This document shows positions 52,987 to 61,592 of a stretch of 64,000 nt of DNA, in pieces (the stretch's first letter is position 1; the number at the start of each line of letters is the position of its first letter). Source of the DNA: JAAEKA01 sp049299095 (GTDB lineage Bacteria > Chloroflexota > Anaerolineae > JAAEKA01); the NCBI GenBank assembly GCA_049299095.1, contig JBAQWV010000065.1, forward strand, positions 1-64,000, read 5' to 3'. The notes under the pieces were generated by a model that worked only from the letters and a program-made list of their open reading frames with translations, had not been told where the DNA came from and ran no database searches. Made by a program: the position numbers and the translations under genes.

Positions 52987-53048
52987 AAAAAGCTGGGCTT
53001 TCAGCACGCATTTGTGAATCGGATGCGCGCCCAAAGCCCAGCTTTTTT
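52987..53048. terminator. Bidirectional terminator between gyrB and the FAD oxidoreductase
   Basis: AAAAAGCTGGGCTTT (52987-53001) and AAAGCCCAGCTTTTTT (53033-53048) form a long hairpin with A- and T-tracts on either side. Confidence 0.85.
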
Positions 53049-53067
53049 GTTCCCCGGTCAGTCCCCC

Positions 53068-54222
53068 TCACACCACATTATGCTCGCGCACCAGATCGTC
53101 CTCGCTAAAGCGGCTGAAGCGTAGCTGGCTGATGTCCAGCGTGTGGGCGTGGCCATCCAGCACCAGTTCGGCCACCAGCAGGCCAGTGATCGGGCCGTGC
53201 ATGAAGCCATGCCCGCTGAAGCCGGCCGCGATGTAGAAACCGGCTGGCTCGCGCACCGCGTCAATCACCGGATGCGCATCAGGCGTTACCTCGTACAGCC
53301 CCGCCCACTCGCTCAACAAGCCCGCCTGCGCCAACAAGGGCAACCGCCACGCGGCCGCGTCCAGGTGCTGCTCCGTCCAGGCGCGATCCACCGATTGATC
53401 GAAGCCCGGCGCTTCGTGTGGATTGGATTGGCCGGTCAGGATGCCGCGGCCCTCGCGGTGGAAATACAAGCTGCGGCTGAAATCAATCACAAAGGGGAAA
53501 TCCGCGGCCAGCTCTGGCAGCGGCGTGGTCACCGCGATCTGGCGGCGCACCGGCAGCAGCGGCAAGTCTACTCCTGCTAGTGCGGCCACTACGCCCGCCC
53601 ACGGCCCGGCTGTGTTCACCACCACCGGCGTAGCAATGCTGCCCTGCGGCGTCTCCACCGCCGTGATGCGGCCTCCTTCCACACGGATACCAGTGGCCGG
53701 GGTGTCGGTGAAGATGCGCACACCCAGCCGCCGCGCGCCCGCGGCATAGCCCTGCACCACGCCGTTCGGATCGGCCAGGCCGTCCCCCGGATGCCAGGAT
53801 GCGGCCAAAATGTCGTCCATCTGCACCTGTGGGGCCAGCGCGTGCGCCTCCGCGCGCGTGAGGAGGCGCGTGGGCACACCGAGCCGGTTCTGCATGGCGA
53901 TATGGCGACGAAATGCAGTCACATCGGCTTCACGGTCGAGCAGGAACAGATAGCCCGGCCAGCGCAGGTCAATATCCTGGCCCAGCTCTGCCTGAAAACG
54001 CTCCAGCATCGGCAGGCTGAGCAGCGACAGGCGCACGTTGATCTCGGTGCTGAACTGGTAGCGGATACCGCCCGCGCACTTGCCAGTGGCTTCCATGCCC
54101 AGCAGCGGGCCTTTTTCCAGCAAGACAACGTTCTGACAGCCACGCCGCGCCAAGTGATAGGCCGTGCTGACGCCCATCACGCCGCCGCCGATGACAACCA
54201 CGTTTGCAGTTTTGGGTAACAT
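53068..54222 (-). CDS. FAD-dependent amine/glycine oxidoreductase (DAO family)
   Basis: 384 aa. N-terminal Rossmann motif VVVIGGGVMGVSTAYHLARRG and a C-terminal FAD contact in AAGFSGHGFMHGP. It resembles sarcosine/glycine oxidases and dehydrogenase subunits that oxidise small secondary amines or glycine to glyoxylate. The next gene upstream in the transcript is a class V aminotransferase of glyoxylate type, supporting a glycine/glyoxylate role. Confidence 0.86.
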   Translation of the reverse strand: MLPKTANVVVIGGGVMGVSTAYHLARRGCQNVVLLEKGPLLGMEATGKCAGGIRYQFSTEINVRLSLLSLPMLERFQAELGQDIDLRWPGYLFLLDREADVTAFRRHIAMQNRLGVPTRLLTRAEAHALAPQVQMDDILAASWHPGDGLADPNGVVQGYAAGARRLGVRIFTDTPATGIRVEGGRITAVETPQGSIATPVVVNTAGPWAGVVAALAGVDLPLLPVRRQIAVTTPLPELAADFPFVIDFSRSLYFHREGRGILTGQSNPHEAPGFDQSVDRAWTEQHLDAAAWRLPLLAQAGLLSEWAGLYEVTPDAHPVIDAVREPAGFYIAAGFSGHGFMHGPITGLLVAELVLDGHAHTLDISQLRFSRFSEDDLVREHNVV

Positions 54223-54306
54223 GAGAACTCCGAGGGGAAGGGGGTCGCGCGAGCGCGTCGCTGGTTAAGTATAGCCAGTCAGGGGGTGCTGTCAATAGAG
54301 GAAGGT

Positions 54307-54330
54307 GCGACGCCGCGCGCGCGGCGTCGC
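54307..54330 (-). terminator. GC-rich hairpin after the aminotransferase gene
   Basis: Perfect 10-bp stem GCGACGCCGC/GCGGCGTCGC with a 4-nt loop, 16 bp after the stop. It lacks a U-tract. Confidence 0.4.
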
Positions 54331-54345
54331 ATTTGTAACTGGGGA

Positions 54346-55425
54346 TCAGGCCGCAAGGAACTCGGTCAGGGCGTCGAGCAGGGCTTGCATGTCCGCGTCG
54401 GTGACGTCGCCCATATGCGCGATACGCATGGTCTTGCCCTTGAGGTCGCCGTAGCCGTTGGAGATCGCCATGCCGCGGCTTTTCAAAAACTTGCTCAGCG
54501 CGGCGTAGTCCACACCCGGCGTGTTTTCGATACAGGTTACCGTCTGCGAGCGATGCCCCTCGGCCGCGTACAGGGCAAAGCCGTGCTCGGTGGCCCAGGT
54601 GCGCGTCCTCTCGGCCAGGCGACGATGCCGCGCTACGCGTGCATCCAGTCCTTCGGCCAGGATGTGATCAAGTTGTAAATCCGCCGCGCGCAGCAAGCTG
54701 ATGGCTGGCGTGGCCGGGGTGGTGCTTTTCACCAGATACTTTTCCAGCACCAGGAAGTCAAAATACCAGCCGCGGCCGGTCACTTCGCGCGCGCGCGCCA
54801 GGGTGCGATCGCTGACCGCGGCGAAAGCCAGGCCGGGCGGCAACGCCAGCGCCTTTTGCGACGAAGTAAGACAGATGTCCAGCCCCCAGGCATCGGTGGC
54901 GATCCAGTCGCCTGCGATGCTGCTGACTGCATCCACGAAGAGCAGGGTGTCGGGGTAGCGCGCATGGAGCAAGGCCGCGATTTCGTCCACCGGGCTGGTG
55001 GCGCCAGTGCTGGTCTCGTTCTGCACCACGGTGATCGCATCCCACTCGCTGCCCGCCAGTGCCGCGTCTACATCGGCGGCGCGCACCGGCTGGCCCCAGG
55101 GGACATCGAAGCGCACAGCTTGCTTGCCGCAGCCGACGCTGACCTCGTGCCAGCGTTGGCTGAACGCGCCGTTGACGAAATTGGCAACGCGTCGCCCCTC
55201 GCGCACGCCGTTGCGGATGGCGGCTTCCTGCAAGCCGGAACCGGAGGATGCCAGAATGTAGACACGATGTTCAGTTTGAAAAACCTGCTTGATTTTACTT
55301 TCGACGCTGCCAATCAGCGCGTCGCAATCGCTGCTGCGGTGGCCGATCATGGGGCCAGTCTGGGCTTGCAGCACGTCAGGGCGCACTTCGGTCGGGCCAG
55401 GGATGAATAAACGGGTGTGAGACAT
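54346..55425 (-). CDS. Class V aminotransferase, alanine/serine-glyoxylate type
   Basis: 359 aa PLP enzyme. LFIPGPTEVRPDVLQA at the start is typical of alanine- or serine-glyoxylate aminotransferases. The PLP lysine is K191 in SSQKALALPPG, with D165 in FVDAVSS. It would transfer an amino group to glyoxylate to give glycine; phosphoserine aminotransferase-type activity is an alternative. AGAGG precedes the ATG. Confidence 0.88.
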   Translation of the reverse strand: MSHTRLFIPGPTEVRPDVLQAQTGPMIGHRSSDCDALIGSVESKIKQVFQTEHRVYILASSGSGLQEAAIRNGVREGRRVANFVNGAFSQRWHEVSVGCGKQAVRFDVPWGQPVRAADVDAALAGSEWDAITVVQNETSTGATSPVDEIAALLHARYPDTLLFVDAVSSIAGDWIATDAWGLDICLTSSQKALALPPGLAFAAVSDRTLARAREVTGRGWYFDFLVLEKYLVKSTTPATPAISLLRAADLQLDHILAEGLDARVARHRRLAERTRTWATEHGFALYAAEGHRSQTVTCIENTPGVDYAALSKFLKSRGMAISNGYGDLKGKTMRIAHMGDVTDADMQALLDALTEFLAA

Positions 55426-55552
55426 GGGAAACCTCTGTGTTTTGGTGGATAGCGGTAAATTGGGAGCGTTTCACCGTAAAAGGGGGTGAGGGGGTGTGGC
55501 GTGCAAAGGGCGAGCCGCTCGTGGCGACGGGAAACCAGATGGCTTCCGCCTG

Positions 55553-55595
55553 CTACCCCGCAATGACTGTCGCCTCTTCAGCCATTGCGGGGTAG
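55553..55595. repeat. Long perfect inverted repeat
   Basis: CTACCCCGCAATG (55553-55565) and CATTGCGGGGTAG (55583-55595) form a 13-bp stem around a 17-nt loop in the 220-bp gap between two leftward genes. No U-tract, so it is probably a dispersed palindrome or an mRNA processing/stability element. Confidence 0.75.
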
Positions 55596-55646
55596 TAAAC
55601 GACCGTGATAGGATACCAGCGCCTCGTCTACCTTTTTGGTTGTTTT

Positions 55647-56570
55647 CTAGCCGCGGCGTGCTTCACGGGCGGCACGTCGCGCCGCCCGCTCATCCTGCCC
55701 GCTTGCAGCCGCGGGCGTGTCGGCAGTGGTCAGTTGGCGCTGGGCTTGAATCCAGTTGGCGCAGTTGTCGTCGTGGCCCATCATCACGTCCCCCGCACGG
55801 ATCGCGGCCATGATCTCGGCCTCCAGCGGGTTGGTGATGGCACACGGCAGCCCGGCAGCCATCGCCATTGTCAGGAAGGTAGCATTGAGGGTCTTGCGGT
55901 TGGGCAGGCCAAAGGAGATATTGCTGGCCCCGCATACGGCGTTGCAGCCCAGTTCCTCGCGCACCATGCGCACGATCTGAAACAAGGTGTTGCCCGCATT
56001 TTGCACTGCGCCCACTGGCATCGCCAGCGGGTCAATCAGCACATCCTCGCGCGGGATGCCGTATCGTTCTGCGCGTTCGACGATCTTCTTGGCGACCAGA
56101 AACCGTTCACGCGGGTCGTAGGAAATGCCGGTCTCGTCGTTGCTGATGGCAATCACCGCGGCGCCGCGCTCGGCCACAAGGGGCAGCACTGCTTCCAGCC
56201 GTTCTTCTTCGCCAGTGACGGAGTTGACCAGCGGCTTGCCTTTGGCTGCCTTCAACCCGGCTTCCAGCGCCTTCAGCACCGACGAATCGATGCACAGCGG
56301 CACGTCTACGGTCTCCTGCACTAGCCGCACCGCTTCGGCCATCAATTCGGCCTCGTCGGTGAGGGGGACGCCTGCGTTGATGTCCAGCACATGCGCGCCC
56401 GCCTGTACTTGCGCGAGTGCGTCCGCGATCACGCGGCTGAAGTCTCCTGCGGCCATCTCCGCGGCCAGTAGTTTGCGGCCAGTCGGGTTGATGCGTTCAC
56501 CAATGATCACGAAGGGCAGGTCGGGGCCAATTACAACAGTCTTCTGAGGAGAGCGAAGCACAGTCTGCAT
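55647..56570 (-). CDS. Methyltetrahydrofolate-corrinoid methyltransferase-like pterin-binding protein
   Basis: 307 aa TIM barrel of the pterin-binding family. FVIIGERINPTGRKLLA, HVLDINAGVP, CIDSSVLKALEAGLK and GASNISFGLPNR are the hallmarks of the AcsE/MetH-type methyl-THF methyltransferase. A charged Ala/Arg tail follows. Probable role is methyl transfer between methyl-THF and a corrinoid protein; no corrinoid partner is visible. First of the leftward C1/glyoxylate group. Confidence 0.88.
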   Translation of the reverse strand: MQTVLRSPQKTVVIGPDLPFVIIGERINPTGRKLLAAEMAAGDFSRVIADALAQVQAGAHVLDINAGVPLTDEAELMAEAVRLVQETVDVPLCIDSSVLKALEAGLKAAKGKPLVNSVTGEEERLEAVLPLVAERGAAVIAISNDETGISYDPRERFLVAKKIVERAERYGIPREDVLIDPLAMPVGAVQNAGNTLFQIVRMVREELGCNAVCGASNISFGLPNRKTLNATFLTMAMAAGLPCAITNPLEAEIMAAIRAGDVMMGHDDNCANWIQAQRQLTTADTPAAASGQDERAARRAAREARRG

Positions 56571-56884
56571 ACTTAAATTACTCCTGACAAATTACCCGCT
56601 TGCTGGCACGGTCGTGCCGGGCAAGGTTAGAAAGTTCGTTCCCGCTGGCACAAGTTGCCGCGGGCTATTGTACTCGTAGTTCAAGGTTGTGGCAATCTAC
56701 GCCAGACGCGACAATGCCGAGCAGCTTGCATTGCCCGGCATCATCACACCACACCCATATCTCTAAAACTCTTTTTTTCGCTGCACACCGGGAGGTATCC
56801 GGTAATACTCATCCCTCAACAATCATTCTTCGTCAGCCCGATGTGGCAGCGCTTCTTAGCAGATTAGCGGCGCTTCTGCGCCGG
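56571..56884. other. Intergenic region with MeTr promoter and palindromes
   Basis: Holds the leftward promoter at 56667-56695 and a GGCACG/CGTGCC palindrome (56606-56619) in the leader. The part toward the Crp gene shows no feature. A 70-codon frame at 56655 lacks coding character. Confidence 0.5.
56667..56695 (-). promoter_or_regulatory. Promoter of the methyl-THF methyltransferase gene
   Basis: On the minus strand TTGCCA (56690-56695), 17 bp, TACAAT (56667-56672). Predicted start about 56660, 90 nt from the ATG. Confidence 0.6.
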
Positions 56885-57550
56885 TCACGATCCTGCTAAT
56901 GCCTGCAAGGCACTGGCGTCGGTCACGTAAATGCGTCGGTAACCCAGTTCCACCATGCCGTCAGCCTTGAAGCCGCGCAGGATGGTGCTGACCGTCTCGC
57001 GGTAGGTTCCCAGCATGTCGGCCAGCGATTGATGGCTGGTGCGAATGGCGCCACGCTCGCTGCTGTTGGAGAGGTCAAGCAGCAGCTTGGCCAGCCGTTG
57101 TGGCAGCTTTTTGTAAGCAACTTCTTCCAGCCGGTCTTCAACCTGACGCAGACGACGCCCAAAGGTTTGCAACATGCCCCAGCCGATGATCGGATAGCGT
57201 TCGGTCATCGTGCGCGCCGCGGTTTCCGGCAACACCCAGATCGTTGTCTCTTCCAACGCTTCAGCGAAGGTAGCCTGAGCGGTGTCGCGGGTGATCATCG
57301 CTCCGTCGCCGAAGATAGCACCGGGGCCGAGCCGTGACAGCATCATGCGGCGGCCTTCCTTGTTTTGACAGACCAGTTGAGCACGGCCATTCATCAAAAT
57401 GAACAACTTGGAAGCCAGGTCGTCCGGCGTGGCGATGACATCGCCAGTGCGATAGGTGCGCGTTACAATGGCCTTTTGAAAGTCAACATCGCCTTCCGTA
57501 GCCGTTGCTATTAACTGAGAAAGGGGCGTTTTTCGTTTTGTTGCACTCAT
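56885..57550 (-). CDS. Crp/Fnr-family transcription regulator
   Basis: 221 aa. Cyclic-nucleotide-binding-like barrel (about 20-140) and a C-terminal winged helix with the recognition motif HQSLADMLGTYRETVSTILRGF (about 168-190). No Fnr-type cysteine cluster is seen, so the effector is not oxygen via 4Fe-4S. Driven by a perfect consensus promoter; targets unknown. Confidence 0.92.
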   Translation of the reverse strand: MSATKRKTPLSQLIATATEGDVDFQKAIVTRTYRTGDVIATPDDLASKLFILMNGRAQLVCQNKEGRRMMLSRLGPGAIFGDGAMITRDTAQATFAEALEETTIWVLPETAARTMTERYPIIGWGMLQTFGRRLRQVEDRLEEVAYKKLPQRLAKLLLDLSNSSERGAIRTSHQSLADMLGTYRETVSTILRGFKADGMVELGYRRIYVTDASALQALAGS

Positions 57551-57627
57551 GGCCTAACTCCTGCAGCAAAGCCGGTACGAGCAAGATCAAGTCATAGTCG
57601 TTCGACTTTATTTTTATTTTCGCTAGC

Positions 57628-57656
57628 ATTATAGCGTAAAATAACTTGTATGTCAA
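57628..57656 (-). promoter_or_regulatory. Perfect consensus sigma-70 promoter of the Crp-family gene
   Basis: On the minus strand TTGACA (57651-57656), exactly 17 bp, TATAAT (57628-57633), in an AT-rich stretch. Predicted start near 57621; the leader is about 70 nt. Confidence 0.85.
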
Positions 57657-57806
57657 GGCTTTGTCTAAAATTCTAACCAAACGTTAACGTAGGCTTCCGT
57701 ATTTTGTTAAAAACCTAGTCAATATATAAACAATGAAACTATCTCTCACGGGAGAATTGTCTATATTCCGTTAGCCAATCTTCCCAAGCGGGTGTATAAT
57801 CTTGGT

Positions 57807-58274
57807 ATGACAGCGTTTTTTCGCGCGCCGGTGCGCTTGCAACGCGGCTTGGTTTACACCGCGGCTTTGCTGCGTGCGCTGACCAACGCTCGGCAGCGCG
57901 CCCTCGTACGCGAGGCGCTGACGCTGGCCCGGCAGTTGCCGCAACGCTTGGAGCAGCCGCTGCCGGAGGCGCTGGCTGGCTTGACGCCGCCAGTGGTACC
58001 CCAGCCATTACCGGAAACGACCATTCGCCAGATCGTGGATGCGCTGACCGCGTTCGGTGCGGGCCGTCCACTTGGTATCTGCCTGCGCCGGTCGCTGCTG
58101 CGCTATTATTTTTTGCGCCGCGCCGGCCTGCCGCTGGTGATCCATTTCGGCGCGCGTCGTCAGGGCGACGCGATTGGCGGCCATGCCTGGCTGACCCGGC
58201 AAGACCAACCGTACCATGAACAACCGCAAAATATCTTGACGCACACCGAGATGTGGCGGTTCCCCACCACTTGA
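57807..58274 (+). CDS. Orphan lasso-peptide biosynthesis B2-like (transglutaminase-like) protein
   Basis: 155 aa. The conserved part LGICLRRSLLRYYFLRRAGLPLVIHFGARR then GGHAWLT matches the pattern of lasso peptide leader peptidases (B2, PF13471): catalytic C92, H126 and an Asp near 133. No precursor, RRE (B1) or cyclase gene is visible. The start is either ATG 57807 or GTG 57792. A TATAAT at 57795-57800 would put transcription start at about 57807, hinting at a leaderless mRNA. Transketolase follows. Confidence 0.75.
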   Translation: MTAFFRAPVRLQRGLVYTAALLRALTNARQRALVREALTLARQLPQRLEQPLPEALAGLTPPVVPQPLPETTIRQIVDALTAFGAGRPLGICLRRSLLRYYFLRRAGLPLVIHFGARRQGDAIGGHAWLTRQDQPYHEQPQNILTHTEMWRFPTT

Positions 58275-58331
58275 AGTCAGGCTTCAGAAGTTTTAATAAG
58301 CCTTCACTCTGCACTCACAAAGGAAAAAACT

Positions 58332-60344
58332 ATGCCCAACGAACAAGATTTGACCCAGCGAGCAATTAACACCATCCGTTTCCTCGCGGTTGATGGCGTG
58401 CAAAAGGCTAAAAGCGGCCACCCCGGCGCGCCGATGGGCATTGCCCCGGCCGCGTATACGCTCTGGACGCGCTTTCTGAAACACAACCCCGCGCACACGC
58501 ACTGGGCCGACCGCGACCGCTTTGTGCTGTCCGCCGGGCACGCCTCCATGCTGCTGTACAGTTTACTGCACCTGACTGGCTACGATTTGCCGCTGAGCGA
58601 GCTTCAGCAGTTCCGCCAGTGGGGCAGCAAGACCCCCGGCCACCCCGAATATGGTCACACTGCGGGCGTTGAAATGACCACTGGCCCGCTGGGGCAGGGC
58701 TTTGCCAGTGCAGTGGGCATGGCGATTGCTGAACGGCATCTGGCCGCTACCTTTAACCGCCCAGGCTTCGACATTGTAGACCACTACACCTACGCTATTG
58801 TGTCAGATGGCGACCTGATGGAGGGTATTTCGCACGAAGCCGCGTCGTTGGCGGGGCATTTGCAACTCGGTCGTCTGATTTATTTGTACGACGACAACCA
58901 CATTTCCATTGACGGCTCCACCAGCATTGCCTTTACCGAAGACCGCATGGCGCGCTTTGCTGCCTACGGCTGGCACACGCAGCAAGTGGCAGATGGCAAC
59001 GACGTGGAAGCGATTGCCGCAGCCATCGCGGCCGCGCAAGCGGAAACCGCACGCCCCTCGATCATCGCCGTGCGCACGATTATCGGCTACGGCAGCCCCA
59101 ACAAGCAGAACACCCCCGGCGTCCACGGCGAACCGCTCGGCCCGGACGAGGTCGCATTGACCAAACAGGCGCTCGACTGGCCGCTGGAGCCGACCTTCTA
59201 CATTCCTGACGACGTGCTGGTACATTTCCGCCGCGCCCTGGACGAAGGCGCACAGAGCGAGCAGGCCTGGCAGGAACGTTTCGCGGCCTATGCCGCGGCT
59301 TATCCTGAGTTGGCCGCGGAGTGGGAACGGCGCTGGCGCGGCGAATTGCCCGCGGATTGGGATGCTGCGCTGCCCAATTACATGCCCGATGCCAAGGGCG
59401 ACGCCACCCGCAATATTTCTGGCGTGGCAATCAATGCGCTGGCTGGTCGCGTGCCGGAACTACTCGGCGGTTCCGCGGACCTTGCTCCCTCCACCAAGAC
59501 CTGGATCAAGGGCAGCCCGGCGTTCGCACCCGGCGCCTATGAAGGCCGCAACTTCCACTTTGGCGTGCGCGAGCTGGGCATGGCCGCGGCCGTTAATGGC
59601 ATGATGGTACACGGAGGAGTACGACCCTACGGCGCGACCTTCCTGGTCTTTTCCGATTATCTGCGCCCCGGTGTACGTCTGGCCGCGCTGATGCAAATCC
59701 CTTCCATCTTTATCTTTACGCATGACAGCATCGGCCTGGGCGAGGACGGCCCCACGCATCAGCCGGTGGAACATTTGGCCGCACTGCGCGCGATCCCGCA
59801 CCTGGTGACGCTACGCCCCGGCGACGCCAACGAGACGATTGCTGCCTGGCGCGTTGCGATGACCCACCGCGGCGGGCCCGTTGCTTTTGCCTTGACGCGG
59901 CAAAACCTGCCCACGCTGCCCGGCACGAACGCCGATCCGGCGCTGGGAGTCGGCATGGGAGGGTATGTGCTGGCTGACTGGCCGATTGATTCGGTCGGTA
60001 TGCCCGTGATCCTGATCGCCACTGGCTCCGAGCTGCATCTGGCGATGGCCGCGCGCGACAAACTGGCGCAGGACGGCATTCCTGCCCGCGTGGTCAGTAT
60101 GCCAAGCTGGGAACTGTTCGAAGCCCAGCCGGAAGACTATCGCAATGCAGTCTTGCCACCGGAGATCAGCGCGCGCGTCGCGGTGGAAGCCGCGCTGCCG
60201 CTGGGCTGGGATCGTTACATCGGCCCGCGCGGTCGCTTTGTAGGGATGCATGGCTTTGGCGCTTCTGCACCCTTCCAGACGCTGTACACCGCGTTCGGCA
60301 TCACCGTGGACAACGTAGTTGAGGCCGCGCTGGCAGTGGTATAG
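58332..60344 (+). CDS. tkt: Transketolase
   Basis: 670 aa thiamine diphosphate enzyme of the non-oxidative pentose phosphate pathway. SGHPGAPMGIAP, GPLGQGFASAVGMA, the ThDP motif GDLMEGIS...YDDNHISIDGS, and LGEDGPTHQPVEHLAALRAIP are all present. AAAGGAAA precedes the ATG. First of a tkt-tal-zwf operon. Confidence 0.97.
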   Translation: MPNEQDLTQRAINTIRFLAVDGVQKAKSGHPGAPMGIAPAAYTLWTRFLKHNPAHTHWADRDRFVLSAGHASMLLYSLLHLTGYDLPLSELQQFRQWGSKTPGHPEYGHTAGVEMTTGPLGQGFASAVGMAIAERHLAATFNRPGFDIVDHYTYAIVSDGDLMEGISHEAASLAGHLQLGRLIYLYDDNHISIDGSTSIAFTEDRMARFAAYGWHTQQVADGNDVEAIAAAIAAAQAETARPSIIAVRTIIGYGSPNKQNTPGVHGEPLGPDEVALTKQALDWPLEPTFYIPDDVLVHFRRALDEGAQSEQAWQERFAAYAAAYPELAAEWERRWRGELPADWDAALPNYMPDAKGDATRNISGVAINALAGRVPELLGGSADLAPSTKTWIKGSPAFAPGAYEGRNFHFGVRELGMAAAVNGMMVHGGVRPYGATFLVFSDYLRPGVRLAALMQIPSIFIFTHDSIGLGEDGPTHQPVEHLAALRAIPHLVTLRPGDANETIAAWRVAMTHRGGPVAFALTRQNLPTLPGTNADPALGVGMGGYVLADWPIDSVGMPVILIATGSELHLAMAARDKLAQDGIPARVVSMPSWELFEAQPEDYRNAVLPPEISARVAVEAALPLGWDRYIGPRGRFVGMHGFGASAPFQTLYTAFGITVDNVVEAALAVV

Positions 60345-60433
60345 CGGCCAGCGCCTGCAAGAGCTGCCAATCGAATCCCGCGAAGAACGGTTCTGCTCTG
60401 GGTAGTACCAGGGTATGTTGAAGGAGTTTACAA

Positions 60434-61567
60434 ATGAATCCATTGGTAAAGTTACAAGACTATGGTCAGAGTATCTGGTATGACAATATCGAACGCCGGC
60501 TGCTGACTGGCGGCGGGCTGGCGCAGATGATCGCAGAAGACGGCGTGCTGGGCTTGACCTCCAACCCCACCATCTTTGAAAAGGCGATCAGCAACAGCCA
60601 CGATTACGACAGCGAGATCAGCGCACTGGGCGCAGCCGGCCGCAGCGTGTCGCACATCTACGAAGAACTGACAATTGACGACATCCGCCGGGCCACTGAT
60701 CTGCTGCGACCGGTGTATGACCGCACGCAGGGCTACGACGGCTATGCCAGCCTGGAAGTCTCGCCGCATCTGGCGTTTGACACGGAAGGCACAGTGGCAG
60801 AGGCGCGTCGCCTGTTCGCCAAGGTGGATCGCCCCAATCTGATGATTAAAGTTCCGGGCACGCCAGAAGGAGCCGTCGCACTCGAAACGTTGATCGGCGA
60901 TGGCATCAACGTCAACGTGACGCTGTTGTTTGCCCAGTCCGCCTATGAAACCGCTGCGCACGCGTACATCCGCGGGCTGGAAAAGCTGGCCGCTGCAGGC
61001 GGCGACCTGAGCCGCGTGGCGTCGGTTGCCAGCTTCTTCGTCAGCCGCATTGACAACAGCGCCGACCAACAGATCAATACCAAACTAGCCGCGATCACGG
61101 ATGCTGTCGGCCAGGCCGCGCTGCGTGCGCTGCTGGGCCAGACCGCGGTCGCCAACAGCAAGCTGGCCTATGCCAGTTTCCAGCGCATCTTCGGCTCCGA
61201 GCGTTTCCAGCGGCTACAAAGCCAGGGCGCACGCGTGCAGCGCCTGCTGTGGGCCAGCACCAGCACCAAGAATCCGGCCTATTCGGACACCATGTATGTC
61301 GAGCCGTTGATCGGGCCGGAAACGGTGAACACCGTGCCGCAAGTGACGCTGGATGCCTATCGCGATCATGGCGATCCGCAGCCGGGCACTGTGATGCAGG
61401 ATGTGGATGGCGCGGCCGCGCACATGACCGCGCTGGCCGCAGCGGGTATCTCGCTTGACGCGATCACTGCCGATTTGTTGGCGCAAGGGGTTGTGGCCTT
61501 TGCCAAATCATATGACCAGCTGTTCGCGGTCATCAACGAGAAGAAAGCCCGCCTTGCCGCCGACTGA
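60434..61567 (+). CDS. tal: Transaldolase, mycobacterial type
   Basis: 377 aa. LTSNPTIFEKAIS near the N-terminus, MIKVPGTPEGAVA with the Schiff-base lysine, and WASTSTKNPAYSDTMYVEPL identify the long-form transaldolase that exchanges dihydroxyacetone units between sedoheptulose-7-P and glyceraldehyde-3-P. GAAGGAG precedes the ATG. Between tkt and zwf. Confidence 0.96.
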   Translation: MNPLVKLQDYGQSIWYDNIERRLLTGGGLAQMIAEDGVLGLTSNPTIFEKAISNSHDYDSEISALGAAGRSVSHIYEELTIDDIRRATDLLRPVYDRTQGYDGYASLEVSPHLAFDTEGTVAEARRLFAKVDRPNLMIKVPGTPEGAVALETLIGDGINVNVTLLFAQSAYETAAHAYIRGLEKLAAAGGDLSRVASVASFFVSRIDNSADQQINTKLAAITDAVGQAALRALLGQTAVANSKLAYASFQRIFGSERFQRLQSQGARVQRLLWASTSTKNPAYSDTMYVEPLIGPETVNTVPQVTLDAYRDHGDPQPGTVMQDVDGAAAHMTALAAAGISLDAITADLLAQGVVAFAKSYDQLFAVINEKKARLAAD

Positions 61568-61592
61568 CCCGATCTTTTCAAGGAAGTACGTT

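Noticed and set aside
57739..57820. Leftward peptide-like tail YQDYTPAWEDWLTEYRQFS as possible lasso precursor
   Set aside because: No proper start codon or ribosome binding site, and it overlaps the start of the B2-like gene antisense; leader YxxPxL pattern does not fit well.
60365..60385. TCGAATCC resembling a tRNA T-loop
   Set aside because: No cloverleaf partner stems around it.
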